From NCBI RefSeq assembly GCF_022009635.1, contig NZ_CP091716.1, positions 945,001 through 1,009,000 on the forward strand: 64,000 bases of DNA. The letters run 5' to 3'. Each line of letters begins with the position of its first letter. The stretch's first letter is position 1. Positions 33,883 through 44,697 of the stretch are shown in pieces. The translations under genes and the position numbers were made by a program. The notes below the pieces were generated by a model. It saw only the letters and a program-made list of their open reading frames with translations, was not told the origin of the DNA and searched no databases. Origin of the DNA: Variovorax paradoxus. Its GTDB lineage: Bacteria; Pseudomonadota; Gammaproteobacteria; Burkholderiales; Burkholderiaceae_C.

Positions 33883-35378
33883 GCATGAACCTCGTCACGC
33901 TGCTGTACCTCGTTGCCAGCGTCTGCTTCATCCAGGCCCTGAAGGGCCTGTCCCACCCCACCACCTCGATCCGCGGCAACATCTTCGGCATGACCGGCAT
34001 GGCCATTGCCGTGCTGACCACCATCGCGCTGATCCACGGGCTGACGGGTTCGCTGGGCGTGAGCTTCGCCACCGGCATCGGCTGGGTGCTGGCGGCCGTG
34101 GTCGTGGGCGGCGGCCTGGGCGCCTTCATGGCCAACAAGGTCGAGATGACCAAGATGCCCGAGCTGGTGGCCTTCATGCACAGCATGATCGGCCTGGCGG
34201 CGGTGTTCATCGGCGTGGCCGCGGTGGCCGAGCCCTGGGCCTTCGGCATCACCGCCGCGCCCGTGGCCGCGCTCATCGGCGCGCAGACGCCCGATGGCGC
34301 CGTGGTGCTGGACGGCTTCGTGCGCTATGCCATTCCCTACGGCAACCGCCTGGAGCTGTTCCTGGGCGCGGCCATTGGCGCCATCACCTTCAGCGGCTCG
34401 GTCATCGCCTTCGGCAAGCTGTCGGGCAAGTACAAGTTCCGCCTGTTCCAGGGCGCGCCGGTGCAGTTCAAGGGCCAGCACATGCTGAACTTGGTGCTGG
34501 GCCTGCTGACCATCGCGCTGGGCCTGCTGTTCGTGGCCACCGAGAGCTGGGGCGCGTTCTTCGCGATGCTGGCGCTGGCCTTCGTGATGGGCGTGCTGAT
34601 CATCATCCCGATCGGCGGGGCGGACATGCCGGTGGTGGTGTCGATGCTCAACAGCTACTCGGGCTGGGCGGCCGCGGGCATCGGCTTCAGCCTGAACAAT
34701 GCGATGCTGATCGTGGCGGGCTCGCTGGTGGGCTCCTCGGGCGCGATCCTGAGCTACATCATGTGCAAGGCGATGAACCGCTCGTTCTTCAACGTGATCC
34801 TGGGCGGCTTCGGCGGCGAGGCGGCCACGGCCGGCGGCGCCGCGAAGGAGCAGCGCCCCGTCAAGACCGGTAGCGCCGACGACGCGGCCTTCGTGCTGGG
34901 CAATGCCGAGACGGTGGTCATCGTTCCGGGCTACGGCCTGGCGGTGGCGCGCGCACAGCATGCGGTCAAGGAACTGGCGCAGAAGCTCACCGACAAGGGC
35001 ATCACCGTGAAGTACGCGATCCACCCGGTGGCCGGCCGCATGCCGGGCCACATGAACGTGCTGCTGGCCGAGGCCGAGGTGCCTTACGACCAGGTGTTCG
35101 AGATGGAAGACATCAACGGCGAGTTCGGCCAGGCCGACGTGGCGATCATCCTGGGCGCCAACGACGTGGTGAACCCCGCCGCCCACACCAAGGGCAGCCC
35201 CATCTACGGCATGCCGATCCTGGAGGCCTACAAGGCCAAGACCGTCATCGTCAACAAGCGATCCATGGCCGCCGGCTATGCGGGCCTGGACAACGAGCTG
35301 TTCTACATGGACAAGACCATGATGGTCTTTGGGGATGCTAAAAAAGTAGTGGAAGATATGGGCAAGGCCATCGAATAG
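33879..35378 (+). CDS. pntB: NAD(P)+ transhydrogenase subunit beta
   Basis: A 499-residue subunit with about nine membrane segments followed by the NADP(H)-binding domain III ([44 protein letters not shown]). GTG 33879 overlaps the pntAB stop; ATG 33885 is an alternative. The last codons (from 35334) are unusually A/T-rich for this gene and contain the 13-mer TGCTAAAAAAGTA. With pntAA and pntAB it completes the proton-pumping enzyme that supplies NADPH. Confidence 0.96.
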   Translation: MSMNLVTLLYLVASVCFIQALKGLSHPTTSIRGNIFGMTGMAIAVLTTIALIHGLTGSLGVSFATGIGWVLAAVVVGGGLGAFMANKVEMTKMPELVAFMHSMIGLAAVFIGVAAVAEPWAFGITAAPVAALIGAQTPDGAVVLDGFVRYAIPYGNRLELFLGAAIGAITFSGSVIAFGKLSGKYKFRLFQGAPVQFKGQHMLNLVLGLLTIALGLLFVATESWGAFFAMLALAFVMGVLIIIPIGGADMPVVVSMLNSYSGWAAAGIGFSLNNAMLIVAGSLVGSSGAILSYIMCKAMNRSFFNVILGGFGGEAATAGGAAKEQRPVKTGSADDAAFVLGNAETVVIVPGYGLAVARAQHAVKELAQKLTDKGITVKYAIHPVAGRMPGHMNVLLAEAEVPYDQVFEMEDINGEFGQADVAIILGANDVVNPAAHTKGSPIYGMPILEAYKAKTVIVNKRSMAAGYAGLDNELFYMDKTMMVFGDAKKVVEDMGKAIE

Positions 35379-35416
35379 GCCCAAGGTTCTTGCCGCGCCG
35401 AGCGGCAGTTCCTCGC

Positions 35417-35445
35417 GGCGCCACCTCGTGCGCCGTTTTCGTTTT
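35417..35445 (+). terminator. Weak terminator-like hairpin after pntB
   Basis: GGCGC and GCGCC pair around an 8-base loop and are followed by GTTTTCGTTTT. It lies 38 bases after the pntB stop and before the fadD ribosome-binding site, so it may partly end the pnt transcript. Confidence 0.4.
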
Positions 35446-35477
35446 CAACAGTTCGACCCCCGGAGGAGACAAATCCA

Positions 35478-37157
35478 ATGACCGACCGTCCCTGGCTCAG
35501 CAGCTACCCGCAGGGTGTGCCCGCAGATATCGATGCATCGCACTACCCCTCGCTGGTCGCGCTCATGGAAGAGAGCTTCTCCAAGTACGCCGACCGCACG
35601 GCCTACAGCTTCATGGGCAAGGACATCAGCTACGGCGAGACCGACAAGCAGAGCAAGGCCTTCGCGGCCTACCTGCAGGGCCTGGGCCTGGTGAAGGGCG
35701 ATCGCGTCGCCGCGATGATGCCCAACTGCCCGCAGTACCCGATCGCGGTCGCGGCCATCCTGCGCGCCGGCCTGATCCTGGTCAACGTGAACCCGCTGTA
35801 CACGCCGCGCGAACTCGAGCACCAGCTCAAGGACTCGGGCGCCAAGGCCATCATCATCATGGAGAACTTCGGCACCACGCTGCAGCAGTGCATTGCGTCC
35901 ACGCCGATCAAGCACATCGTGCTGGCCTCCATGGGCGACCGCCTCGGCTTCCTGAAGGGCGCGCTGGTCAACTACGTGGTGCGCAACGTCAAGAAGCTGG
36001 TGCCCCACTTCAGCCTGCCCGGCGCGGTGCGCTTCAACGACGCGCTCGACAAGGGCGCGAGCGGCTCGGTCAAGCCCGTGGCCATCGGCCCCGACGACGT
36101 GGCCGTGCTGCAGTACACCGGCGGCACCACCGGCGTGTCCAAGGGCGCGGTGCTGCTGCATCGCAACGTGATCGCCAACGTGCTGCAGTCCGAAGCCTGG
36201 AACGAGCCGGCCATGGCCAAGGTGCCGGCCAACGAGCAGCCCACCGGGGTGTGCGCGCTGCCGCTCTATCACATCTTCGCGTTCACGGTCGGCATGATGC
36301 TGAGCATGCGCACGGGCGGCAAGCTGATCCTGATCCCGAACCCGCGCGACATTCCCGCCGTGCTGAAGGAACTGTCGAAGCACACCATCCACAGCTTCCC
36401 GGCCGTCAACACGCTGTTCAACGGGCTGGCGAACCACCCCGACTTCAACACCGTCAACTGGAAGAACCTCAAGATCTCGGTCGGCGGCGGCATGGCCGTG
36501 CAGGCCGCGGTCGCCAAGCTCTGGCTCGAGAAGACCGGCTGCCCGATCTGCGAGGGCTACGGCCTGTCGGAGACCTCGCCGTCGACCACCTGCAACCCGA
36601 CCAACAGCACCGCCTACACCGGCACCATCGGCCTGCCGCTGCCGGGCACCTGGCTCAAGCTGCTCGACGACGAAGGCAATGAAGTGCCGCTGGGCGAGCG
36701 CGGCGAAATCGCCATCAAGGGCCCGCAGGTGATGGCCGGCTACTGGCAGCGTCCCGACGAGACCGCCAAGGTCATGACGCCCGACGGCTACTTCAAGAGC
36801 GGCGACATCGGCGTGGTCGACGAGCGCGGCTACTTCAAGGTGGTCGACCGCAAGAAGGACATGATCCTGGTGTCGGGCTTCAACGTGTACCCGAACGAGG
36901 TGGAAGACGTGGTCGCGCTGATTCCGGGCGTGCTCGAATGCGCGGCGGTCGGCGTGCCCGACGAGAAGACCGGCGAGGCCGTGAAGCTCGTGATCGTGAA
37001 GAAAGATCCGTCGCTCACCGAAGCGCAGGTGCGCGAATATTGCCGGGCAAATCTAACGGGTTACAAGCAGCCGCGAATCGTAGAGTTTCGTACCGAGATG
37101 CCGAAGACGCCGGTCGGAAAGATTCTTCGCCGCGAGTTGCGAGACTCCAAAAAGTAA
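35478..37157 (+). CDS. fadD: Long-chain fatty-acid-CoA ligase FadD
   Basis: A 559-residue ANL ligase with YTGGTTGVSKGA at 213-224, GYGLSETSPSTTCNP, the hinge DGYFKSGDIGVVD and C-terminal PKTPVGKILRREL with the catalytic lysine. The sequence and length fit FadD, which activates long-chain fatty acids at the inner face of the membrane. ATG 35478 follows GGAGGAG. It stands between pntB and an ABC operon. The other ligase in this window (27216-28943) is a different subgroup. Confidence 0.93.
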   Translation: MTDRPWLSSYPQGVPADIDASHYPSLVALMEESFSKYADRTAYSFMGKDISYGETDKQSKAFAAYLQGLGLVKGDRVAAMMPNCPQYPIAVAAILRAGLILVNVNPLYTPRELEHQLKDSGAKAIIIMENFGTTLQQCIASTPIKHIVLASMGDRLGFLKGALVNYVVRNVKKLVPHFSLPGAVRFNDALDKGASGSVKPVAIGPDDVAVLQYTGGTTGVSKGAVLLHRNVIANVLQSEAWNEPAMAKVPANEQPTGVCALPLYHIFAFTVGMMLSMRTGGKLILIPNPRDIPAVLKELSKHTIHSFPAVNTLFNGLANHPDFNTVNWKNLKISVGGGMAVQAAVAKLWLEKTGCPICEGYGLSETSPSTTCNPTNSTAYTGTIGLPLPGTWLKLLDDEGNEVPLGERGEIAIKGPQVMAGYWQRPDETAKVMTPDGYFKSGDIGVVDERGYFKVVDRKKDMILVSGFNVYPNEVEDVVALIPGVLECAAVGVPDEKTGEAVKLVIVKKDPSLTEAQVREYCRANLTGYKQPRIVEFRTEMPKTPVGKILRRELRDSKK

Positions 37158-37208
37158 GGGTTCGGCCCGGGTAGGGCCACGGCATCGATCTTGCATATTC
37201 GCGGGTCG

Positions 37209-38213
37209 ATGTTTCGATTCATTCTGACCCGTGTGAGCCTGTTGGTGCCGACCTTCATCGGCATGACACTGCTCGCCTTTTTTCTCATCCGGCTCGTACC
37301 CGGCGACCCCATCGAGACGATGGCCGGCGAGCGTGGCATCGACCCCGCGCGCCACGCCGAACTGCGCACCGCCTACGGTTTCGACAAGCCGGTGATCGTG
37401 CAGTACGGCATCTACATCGGCCGCGTGCTGCACGGCGACCTGGGCAAGTCGATCATCACGCAGGACACGGTGATGAGCGAGTTCCTCGCGCTCTTCCCGG
37501 CCACCGTCGAACTCGCGGTCTGCGCCATTCTTTTCGCGCTGCTGCTGGGCCTGCCGGCCGGAATCCTGGCGGCGGTGCGGCGCAATTCCATCTTCGACCA
37601 CGGCGTGATGGCCACGTCGCTCACCGGCTACTCGATGCCCATCTTCTGGTGGGGGCTGCTGCTGATCCTGTTCTTTTCGGTGCAGCTCGGATGGACGCCT
37701 GTGTCGGGGCGCATCGCGGTGCAGTACTACATCGAGCCCGAGACCGGCTTCCTGCTGATCGACTCGCTGCGCGCCGGCGACACCGGCGCGTTCTGGTCGG
37801 CGCTGCATCACCTGATATTGCCGGCCGTCGTGCTCGGCACCGTGCCGCTCGCGGTCATCGCGCGCATGACGCGCTCGGCCATGCTCGAGGTGCTCGGCGA
37901 AGACTACATCCGCACCGCGCGCGCCAAGGGCCTCTCGCGCCTTCGCGTGGTCGGGCTGCATGCGCTGCGCAATGCGCTCATTCCGGTGGTCACGGTGATC
38001 GGCCTTCAGGTGGGCGTGCTGTTCACCGGCGCGATCCTCACCGAGACCATCTTCTCGTGGCCGGGCGTCGGCAAGTGGCTCATCGAGGCCATCGGCCGGC
38101 GCGACTACCCGGTGCTGCAAGGCGGCATGCTGCTGCTCGGGGGCATCGTGATGCTGGTGAACCTGCTTGTCGACGTGGCCTATGGCGTCATCAACCCGCG
38201 CATCCGGCGCTGA
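37209..38213 (+). CDS. ABC transporter permease, DppB/GsiC type (second importer)
   Basis: A 334-residue permease starting MFRFILTRVSLLVPTFIGMT, the classic DppB N-terminus; TTG 37191 in frame is less likely. The periplasmic part includes AYGFDKPVIVQYGIYIGRVL and the EAA loop reads EDYIRTARAKGLSRLRVV. It opens the second peptide-type importer in this window, in the order permease, permease, ATPase, ATPase, binding protein. It begins 51 bases after fadD. Confidence 0.93.
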   Translation: MFRFILTRVSLLVPTFIGMTLLAFFLIRLVPGDPIETMAGERGIDPARHAELRTAYGFDKPVIVQYGIYIGRVLHGDLGKSIITQDTVMSEFLALFPATVELAVCAILFALLLGLPAGILAAVRRNSIFDHGVMATSLTGYSMPIFWWGLLLILFFSVQLGWTPVSGRIAVQYYIEPETGFLLIDSLRAGDTGAFWSALHHLILPAVVLGTVPLAVIARMTRSAMLEVLGEDYIRTARAKGLSRLRVVGLHALRNALIPVVTVIGLQVGVLFTGAILTETIFSWPGVGKWLIEAIGRRDYPVLQGGMLLLGGIVMLVNLLVDVAYGVINPRIRR

Positions 38214-38217
38214 GCTC

Positions 38218-39123
38218 ATGGCCTCGACTCAAACAGTTTCCGCCGGTGCAAAAAGCACCGCCCCTCCCGGCCCCTTGCGCGAGTTCTGGGCGGCCTTCTC
38301 GGCCAACCGTGGCGCGGTCATCGGGCTCGTCACCATCATCCTGCTGATGCTGGTCGCGATGTTCGCGCCGTGGATCGCGCCGCATGCGCCGAACGAAACC
38401 AACAGCGCCGTCTTCCTGCAGCCGCCGGCGTGGCAGCAGGGCGGCTCCACGAGCTACCTGCTGGGCACCGACGCGATCGGGCGCGACATTCTTTCGCGGC
38501 TCATGTACGGCGCACGGCTGTCGCTGTCCATCGGCGTGGCGGTGGTGGCGCTGTCGGTGGTGGTGGGCGTGGTGCTCGGGCTGATCGCGGGCTTCTTTCG
38601 CGGCGTGCTCGAGATCGCGATCATGCGGCTGATGGACATCGTGCTCACGCTGCCCAGCCTGCTGCTCGCCATCGTGATCGTCGCCATTCTCGGGCCGGGG
38701 CTGGTCAATGCAATGCTCGCGGTGGCCATCGTGGTGCTGCCGCACTACGTGCGCATCACGCGCGCCGCCGTCATCGCCGAGGTCTCGCGCGACTACGTGA
38801 CCGCAGCGCGCGTGAGCGGCGCCGGCACGCTGCGCCTGATGTTCCGCGAGGTGCTGCCCAACTGCGCCGCGCCGCTCATCGTGCAGGCTTCGCTCGGCAT
38901 CTCCACGGCCATCCTCGACGCGGCGGCGCTCGGCTTCCTCGGCCTCGGCGCGCAACCGCCTTCACCCGAGTGGGGAACCATGCTGGCCGACGCGCGCGAG
39001 TTCGTGCTGCGCGCCTGGTGGGTCGTCACCTTCCCAGGGCTGGCGATCCTCATGGCCGTGCTGGCTTTCAATCTTCTGGGTGACGGCCTGCGCGATGCAC
39101 TCGACCCCAAGCTCAAGCGCTAG
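38218..39123 (+). CDS. ABC transporter permease, DppC type (second importer)
   Basis: A 301-residue permease with the DppC features: a cytoplasmic N-terminus (PLREFWAAFSANRGAV), LGTDAIGRDILSRLMYGAR, and the EAA loop SRDYVTAARVSGAGTLRLM. ATG 38218 is 4 bases after the previous stop. The coding sequence is followed by one copy of the intergenic repeat at 39135-39227 before the first ATPase gene. Confidence 0.93.
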   Translation: MASTQTVSAGAKSTAPPGPLREFWAAFSANRGAVIGLVTIILLMLVAMFAPWIAPHAPNETNSAVFLQPPAWQQGGSTSYLLGTDAIGRDILSRLMYGARLSLSIGVAVVALSVVVGVVLGLIAGFFRGVLEIAIMRLMDIVLTLPSLLLAIVIVAILGPGLVNAMLAVAIVVLPHYVRITRAAVIAEVSRDYVTAARVSGAGTLRLMFREVLPNCAAPLIVQASLGISTAILDAAALGFLGLGAQPPSPEWGTMLADAREFVLRAWWVVTFPGLAILMAVLAFNLLGDGLRDALDPKLKR

Positions 39124-39134
39124 CATGAAGCACA

Positions 39135-39227
39135 CCCCCAGGCTTGCCCACTTCGTGTGGCCTCCTACCCCCTTGCAGGGGGCAACACCAGCGGCCCGGC
39201 AAAGCCGGTTCCGCGGTGTTCCTGGAA
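39135..39227 (+). repeat. Comamonadaceae-type intergenic repeat, copy 1
   Basis: About 93 bases with two hairpins: CCCCC-TTGCA-GGGGG and CCGGC-AAA-GCCGG, followed by TTCCGCGGTGTTCCTGGAA. It is about 83% identical to the copy at 42984-43079 by eye. It lies between permease and ATPase genes of an operon, in the same orientation as the genes. Confidence 0.8.
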
Positions 39228-39254
39228 CAGGCCTTTCGGGACGGAGCCACTGAT

Positions 39255-40279
39255 ATGCCTTTGCTTGATATCAAGGACCTGCACGTCGAGTTCCCCACGC
39301 AGGGCGGCGTGCTGCACGCAGTCGACGGCGTCAGCCTCACGCTCGAAGAAGGCGAGGTGCTCGGCATCGTCGGCGAATCGGGCTCGGGCAAGAGCGTCAC
39401 CATGATGGCGCTGATGGGCCTCGTCGGATTTCCCGGCCGGGTGCGCGCGGAGCACATGCGCTTTGCGGGCAAGGAGCTGCTCGGCATCTCCGACAAGGCG
39501 CGCCGCTCGCTGGTCGGCAAGGAGGTCGCGATGATCTTCCAGGAGCCGACCACCAGCCTCAACCCCTGCTTCACCATCGGTTTCCAGCTGATGGAAACAT
39601 TGCGGCTGCACCTGAAGCTCGACAAGCGCGAGGCGAAGCGCCGCGCGACCGAGCTGCTCGAGCAGGTGGGCATTCCCGCCGCGTCCTCGCGCCTGGGCAG
39701 CTATCCGCACCAGCTCTCGGGCGGCATGAACCAGCGCGTGATGATCGCGATGGCCATCGCCTGCAACCCGCGCCTGCTGATCGCCGATGAGCCGACCACC
39801 GCGCTCGACGTCACCATCCAGGCGCAGATCCTCGACCTGCTGCGCGACCTGCAGAAAGAGCGCGGCATGGCGCTGGTGCTCATCACGCACAACATGGGCG
39901 TGGTGAGCGAGATGGCGCAGCGCATCGCCGTGATGTACGCGGGCCAGGTGATGGAGCACCAGCGCGTCGACCACCTCTTCGCATCGCCGCAGCACCCGTA
40001 CACGGAAGCGTTGCTCGCGGCATTGCCCGAACGCGTCGCGCCCGAGGGTCGGCTCGCCACCATCAGCGGCATGGTGCCCGGCGTGCACGACCGGCCGGCG
40101 GGTTGCCTGTTCGCGCCGCGTTGCAGCTACGTGACCGAGCGCGCCTGCCATGTGCGCCCGGCGCTGCGCGAATGGCAGGGCGCGGAGGTGCGATGCCACT
40201 TTCCGCTCGGCGAACCGGGGCGCAAGGCGGCCATCGAAAGCGATCCGCCGCGGCGGCGTGCGACCGACAAGGTGCTGCC

Positions 40280-40283
<4 letters not shown>
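39255..40283 (+). CDS. ABC transporter ATP-binding protein, DppD type (second importer)
   Basis: A 342-residue ATPase with Walker [10 protein letters not shown], signature LSGGMNQRV and Walker [13 protein letters not shown]. The C-terminal oligopeptide-transport extension is present, with [16 protein letters not shown] providing the Cys cluster often linked to an iron-sulfur centre in DppD proteins. ATG 39255 is used ([13 protein letters not shown]); the frame upstream is repeat sequence. Its TGA overlaps the next ATG. Confidence 0.94.
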
Positions 40284-41314
<1,031 letters not shown>

Positions 41315-41350
41315 CAACCTGCTTTTTCAACCGTGTCCCAAGGAGTCCAA

Positions 41351-42982
41351 ATGAAGACCCAGTCCACCGTTTCGCGCCGCTCACGAAGCCTGGCGCTCCT
41401 GGCACCGACAGCGATTGCGGCCCTTACCCTGGCCTGCGGCGCCGTGTCAGCCAAGACGCTGGTGTATTGCTCGGAAGGCAGCCCGGAGAATTTCTATCCG
41501 GGCATGAACACCACCGGCACCTCGTTCGACGTGACCACGCAGGTCTACAACACCATCGTCGAGTTCGAGCGCGGCGGCACCAAGGTCGTGCCGGGCCTGG
41601 CCGAGAAGTGGGACATCTCCGCCGACGGCACGGTCTACACCTTCCATCTGCGCAAGGGCGTGAAGTGGCACACCACGAGCAAGAGCTTCAAGCCCACGCG
41701 CGACTTCAACGCCGACGACTTCATCTTCATGCTCGAGCGGCAGTGGAAGGAGAGCGACCCCTTCTTCAAGGTCACGAGCCAGAACCACTCCTACTTCAAC
41801 GACATGGGCATGCCCAAGCTGCTGAAGACTGTGGACCGCATCGACGACTACACGGTGAAGATCGTGCTCAACCAGCCCGAGGCGCCGTTCCTCGCGAACC
41901 TGGCGATGCAGTACGCGGGCATCCAGTCGAAGGAATACGCCATTGCCATGCTGAAGGCCGGCACGCCCGAGAAGGTCGACCAGGACCCGATCGGCACCGG
42001 GCCCTTCTACCTCGTGCAGTACCAGAAGGACGCGGTCATCCGCTTCAAGGCCTTCCCGCAGTACTGGGGCGGCAAGGCCAAGATCGACGACCTGGTGTTC
42101 GCGATCACGCCCGATGCCTCGGTGCGCTGGGCCAAGCTGCAAAAGGGCGAGTGCCACGTCATGCCGTACCCGAACCCGGCCGACCTCGACGCGATCCGCA
42201 AGGACCCGAACGTGCAGGTGCTGGAGCAGCCCGGCCTGAACGTGGGCTACCTCTCGTACAACACCACGAAGAAGCCCTTCGACGACGTGCGCGTGCGCAA
42301 GGCCATCAACATGGCGATCAACAAGAAGGCCATCATCGACGGCGTGTACCTCACGACCGGCGTGGCCGCGAAGAACCCGATTCCGCCGACCATGTGGTCC
42401 TACAACGACGCGGTGAAGGACGACCCCTACGATCCCGAAGCCGCGAAGAAGCTGCTGGCGCAGGCCGGCTACCCCGACGGCTTCTCGACCGACCTGTGGG
42501 CCATGCCGGTGCAGCGCCCGTACAACCCGAACGCCAAGCGCATCGCCGAGCTGATGCAGGCCGACCTGGCCAAGATCAACGTCAAGGCCGAGATCAAGAG
42601 CTTCGAGTGGGGCGAGTACCGCAAGCGCCTGCAGGCCGGCGAGCACCAGATGGGCATGCTGGGCTGGACCGGCGACAACGGCGATCCGGACAACTTCCTC
42701 TACACGCTGCTGGGCTGCGCCTCGGCCAAGTCGGCCAGCGGCAGCAACATCTCGAAGTTCTGCTACCAGCCTTATGAAGACCTCGTGGTGAAGGCCAAGA
42801 GCACCGTGAAGCAGGCCGACCGCGATGCGCTCTACAAGAAGGCGCAGGTGATCTTCAAGGAGCAGGCGCCGTGGTTCACCATCGCGCATGCGGTGCAGCT
42901 GAAGCCGGTGCGCAAGGAGGTCGTAGACTTCAAGCTCAGCCCCTTCGGGCGCCACACGTTCTACGGCGTGGATATCAAGTAA
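41351..42982 (+). CDS. ABC transporter substrate-binding protein, DppA type (second importer)
   Basis: A 543-residue periplasmic binding protein (SBP_bac_5). ATG 41351 follows AGGAG and starts a signal peptide ending near CGAVSA, residue 34. The mature protein begins KTLVYCSEGSPENFYPGMNTT (cited in part), very similar to DppA, including the cysteine pair, with later QNHSYFNDMGMP and IPPTMWSYND also DppA-like. Dipeptides are therefore the likely ligand. The gene is last in its operon, unusual relative to the first importer here. It is followed at once by a second copy of the intergenic repeat. Confidence 0.93.
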   Translation: MKTQSTVSRRSRSLALLAPTAIAALTLACGAVSAKTLVYCSEGSPENFYPGMNTTGTSFDVTTQVYNTIVEFERGGTKVVPGLAEKWDISADGTVYTFHLRKGVKWHTTSKSFKPTRDFNADDFIFMLERQWKESDPFFKVTSQNHSYFNDMGMPKLLKTVDRIDDYTVKIVLNQPEAPFLANLAMQYAGIQSKEYAIAMLKAGTPEKVDQDPIGTGPFYLVQYQKDAVIRFKAFPQYWGGKAKIDDLVFAITPDASVRWAKLQKGECHVMPYPNPADLDAIRKDPNVQVLEQPGLNVGYLSYNTTKKPFDDVRVRKAINMAINKKAIIDGVYLTTGVAAKNPIPPTMWSYNDAVKDDPYDPEAAKKLLAQAGYPDGFSTDLWAMPVQRPYNPNAKRIAELMQADLAKINVKAEIKSFEWGEYRKRLQAGEHQMGMLGWTGDNGDPDNFLYTLLGCASAKSASGSNISKFCYQPYEDLVVKAKSTVKQADRDALYKKAQVIFKEQAPWFTIAHAVQLKPVRKEVVDFKLSPFGRHTFYGVDIK

Positions 42983-42983
42983 C

Positions 42984-43079
42984 CCCCCAGGCTGCGCGCA
43001 CTTCGTGTCGCTTCGCCTTCCCCCCTGCCGGGGGCAACACCTGCGGCCCGGCGGAGCCGGTTCCGCGGTGTTTCTGGAA
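42984..43079 (+). repeat. Comamonadaceae-type intergenic repeat, copy 2
   Basis: Starts one base after the DppA-type stop. It shares with copy 1 the blocks CACTTCGTGT, GGGGGCAACACC, GCGGCCCGGC, GAGCCGG/AAGCCGG and GGTTCCGCGGTGTT. The two hairpins are CCCCC-TGCC-GGGGG and CCGGC-GGA-GCCGG. It may help end transcription or stabilise the operon's 3' end. Confidence 0.8.
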
Positions 43080-43095
43080 TAGAGAGAGTTTCGTT

Positions 43096-43881
43096 TTGAG
43101 TTCTGTCGTGTTGCCCTCCAGGCCTATCGCCATCGTTGCGGCCATGCACGAGGAACTGAGTGCGCTGCTTGCGCAAATGCCCGACGAGCAGCGTGTGCGC
43201 GTGGCGGGGCGCGACTTCTGGGTGGGGCACCTGCACGGCCAGCCGGTGGTGGCGGTGCTGTCGCGCATCGGCAAGGTCGCGGCGGCTGTCACGGCCACGG
43301 TGCTGCTCGAGCGCTTCGGCGCGCGGGCCATCGTGTTCACCGGTGTCGCGGGCGGGCTCGCGCAGGGCGTGAACGTGGGCGACGTGGTGGTGGCGACCGA
43401 GCTGCTGCAGCACGACATGGACGCCTCGCCGCTCTTTCCGAAGCACGAGATTCCATTGATGGGCTTGTCGCGCTTTGCCGCGGACCCGGACATCGGCCAT
43501 GCGCTGGCGGCCGTCGTCGCCGATGTGCTGCGCGATCCGGTGGCGCTGATCGGGCAGGAAGGCGTCGACGAGTTCGGCCTTCAGGCGCCGAAGGTGCATC
43601 GCGGCCTGCTGATCAGCGGCGACCGCTTTGTCTCGACAACCGCCGAGAGCGCCGCGCTGCAGCGCGAGTTGCCCGACGCGCTCGCGGTCGAGATGGAAGG
43701 CGCGTCGGTGGCGCAGGTGTGCCACGACTACGGCGTGCCCTTCGCCGCGATGCGCACGATTTCCGATCGCGCCGACGACGCGGCGCATGGCGACTTCGCG
43801 CGCTTCGTTGCCGTGGTCGCGAGCCGCTACAGCCTGGCGCTGGTCGGCGCGTGGCTGGCCGGGCTGCCCGCCATCAACTGA
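43096..43881 (+). CDS. mtnN: 5'-methylthioadenosine/S-adenosylhomocysteine nucleosidase
   Basis: A 261-residue nucleoside phosphorylase-fold enzyme: PIAIVAAMHEELSAL at the N-terminus, FTGVAGGLAQGVNVGDVVVA, the ribose-binding EMEGASVAQVC and catalytic-loop RTISDRADDAA are present. It hydrolyses MTA and SAH to adenine and the thio-sugar. TTG 43096 is taken as start because AGAGAGAG precedes it; GTG 43108 also fits. It follows the DppA-type gene and repeat. It overlaps the convergent DUF1275 gene by 8 bases. Confidence 0.9.
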   Translation: MSSVVLPSRPIAIVAAMHEELSALLAQMPDEQRVRVAGRDFWVGHLHGQPVVAVLSRIGKVAAAVTATVLLERFGARAIVFTGVAGGLAQGVNVGDVVVATELLQHDMDASPLFPKHEIPLMGLSRFAADPDIGHALAAVVADVLRDPVALIGQEGVDEFGLQAPKVHRGLLISGDRFVSTTAESAALQRELPDALAVEMEGASVAQVCHDYGVPFAAMRTISDRADDAAHGDFARFVAVVASRYSLALVGAWLAGLPAIN

Positions 43882-44632
43882 CGGAAGAAGACGCGCGACG
43901 CCGCGGAATATCGCGCAGCAGCGGCGGTATCGACAGCGCGAGCAGCAGTGCCGCCAGCGGCACGACGCAGACGAAGCCCACGTACTTGAAGCCGAGCGCG
44001 CCCACCGCGCCGCCGAGCACGAACATGCCGACCAGGCCGCCCGCGCGGCGCATGCGGGCGCGGTCGTGTCGCACGGCCAACGCGGCAGGCCTGGCGCGGC
44101 CGTTCCAGTAGAGCATCTTGCCGATCTCGATGCCCATGTCGGTGATGTTGCCGGTCATGTGGGTGGTGCGGATGCTGCCGCCCGAGGTCTTCGAGGCCAC
44201 CGCGTTCTGCAGGCCCATGATGAAGGACAGCAGCAGCACGGTGAGAGGCACGGCGAACGGCGTGGCCCATGTCAGCGTGATGGCGCCCATGAGCCCGAAC
44301 GGAAACATCAGCGCGGCCTCGAGCACCAGGGGCAGCGCATAGACGCCGTGCATGCGGTGCTGCCGTCCCCAGTTCACGAGCATGGCGCAGACCGCTGCGC
44401 CGGTGAGGAACGCCAGGATCGCGCCCAGCGCGTTCAGCAGCAGCGTGACGTTGCCCAGCACCATGCCGTCCGCGAGCTGCGACGCGAAACCGGTCATGTG
44501 CGAGGTGTACATGTGCAGCACGAGGAACCCGCCCGCATTGACCGCGCCGGCATTGAAGGCCAGCAGCAGGCCCAGCGCGGTGTTGGTCGACGGCGCGCGG
44601 TGGCGGTTGGTGAGGAAGCGAAGTCTGCGCAC
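43874..44632 (-). CDS. DUF1275 (YoaK-like) membrane protein
   Basis: A 252-residue membrane protein with about six to seven hydrophobic segments. The signatures NAGAVNAGGFLVL, TSHMTG, GLQNAVASKTSGGSIRTTHMTGN (cited in part) belong to DUF1275, of unknown transport or structural function. GTG 44632 is the start, preceded by GGAGA. The C-terminus overlaps the mtnN stop. Confidence 0.88.
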   Translation of the reverse strand: MRRLRFLTNRHRAPSTNTALGLLLAFNAGAVNAGGFLVLHMYTSHMTGFASQLADGMVLGNVTLLLNALGAILAFLTGAAVCAMLVNWGRQHRMHGVYALPLVLEAALMFPFGLMGAITLTWATPFAVPLTVLLLSFIMGLQNAVASKTSGGSIRTTHMTGNITDMGIEIGKMLYWNGRARPAALAVRHDRARMRRAGGLVGMFVLGGAVGALGFKYVGFVCVVPLAALLLALSIPPLLRDIPRRRASSSVS

Positions 44633-44697
44633 TGTGGCTCTCCGGTCAGCGCCTGGCTGACAGCCACTCTAGCACCGGGGCCTGCCCCGGTGCCCGC

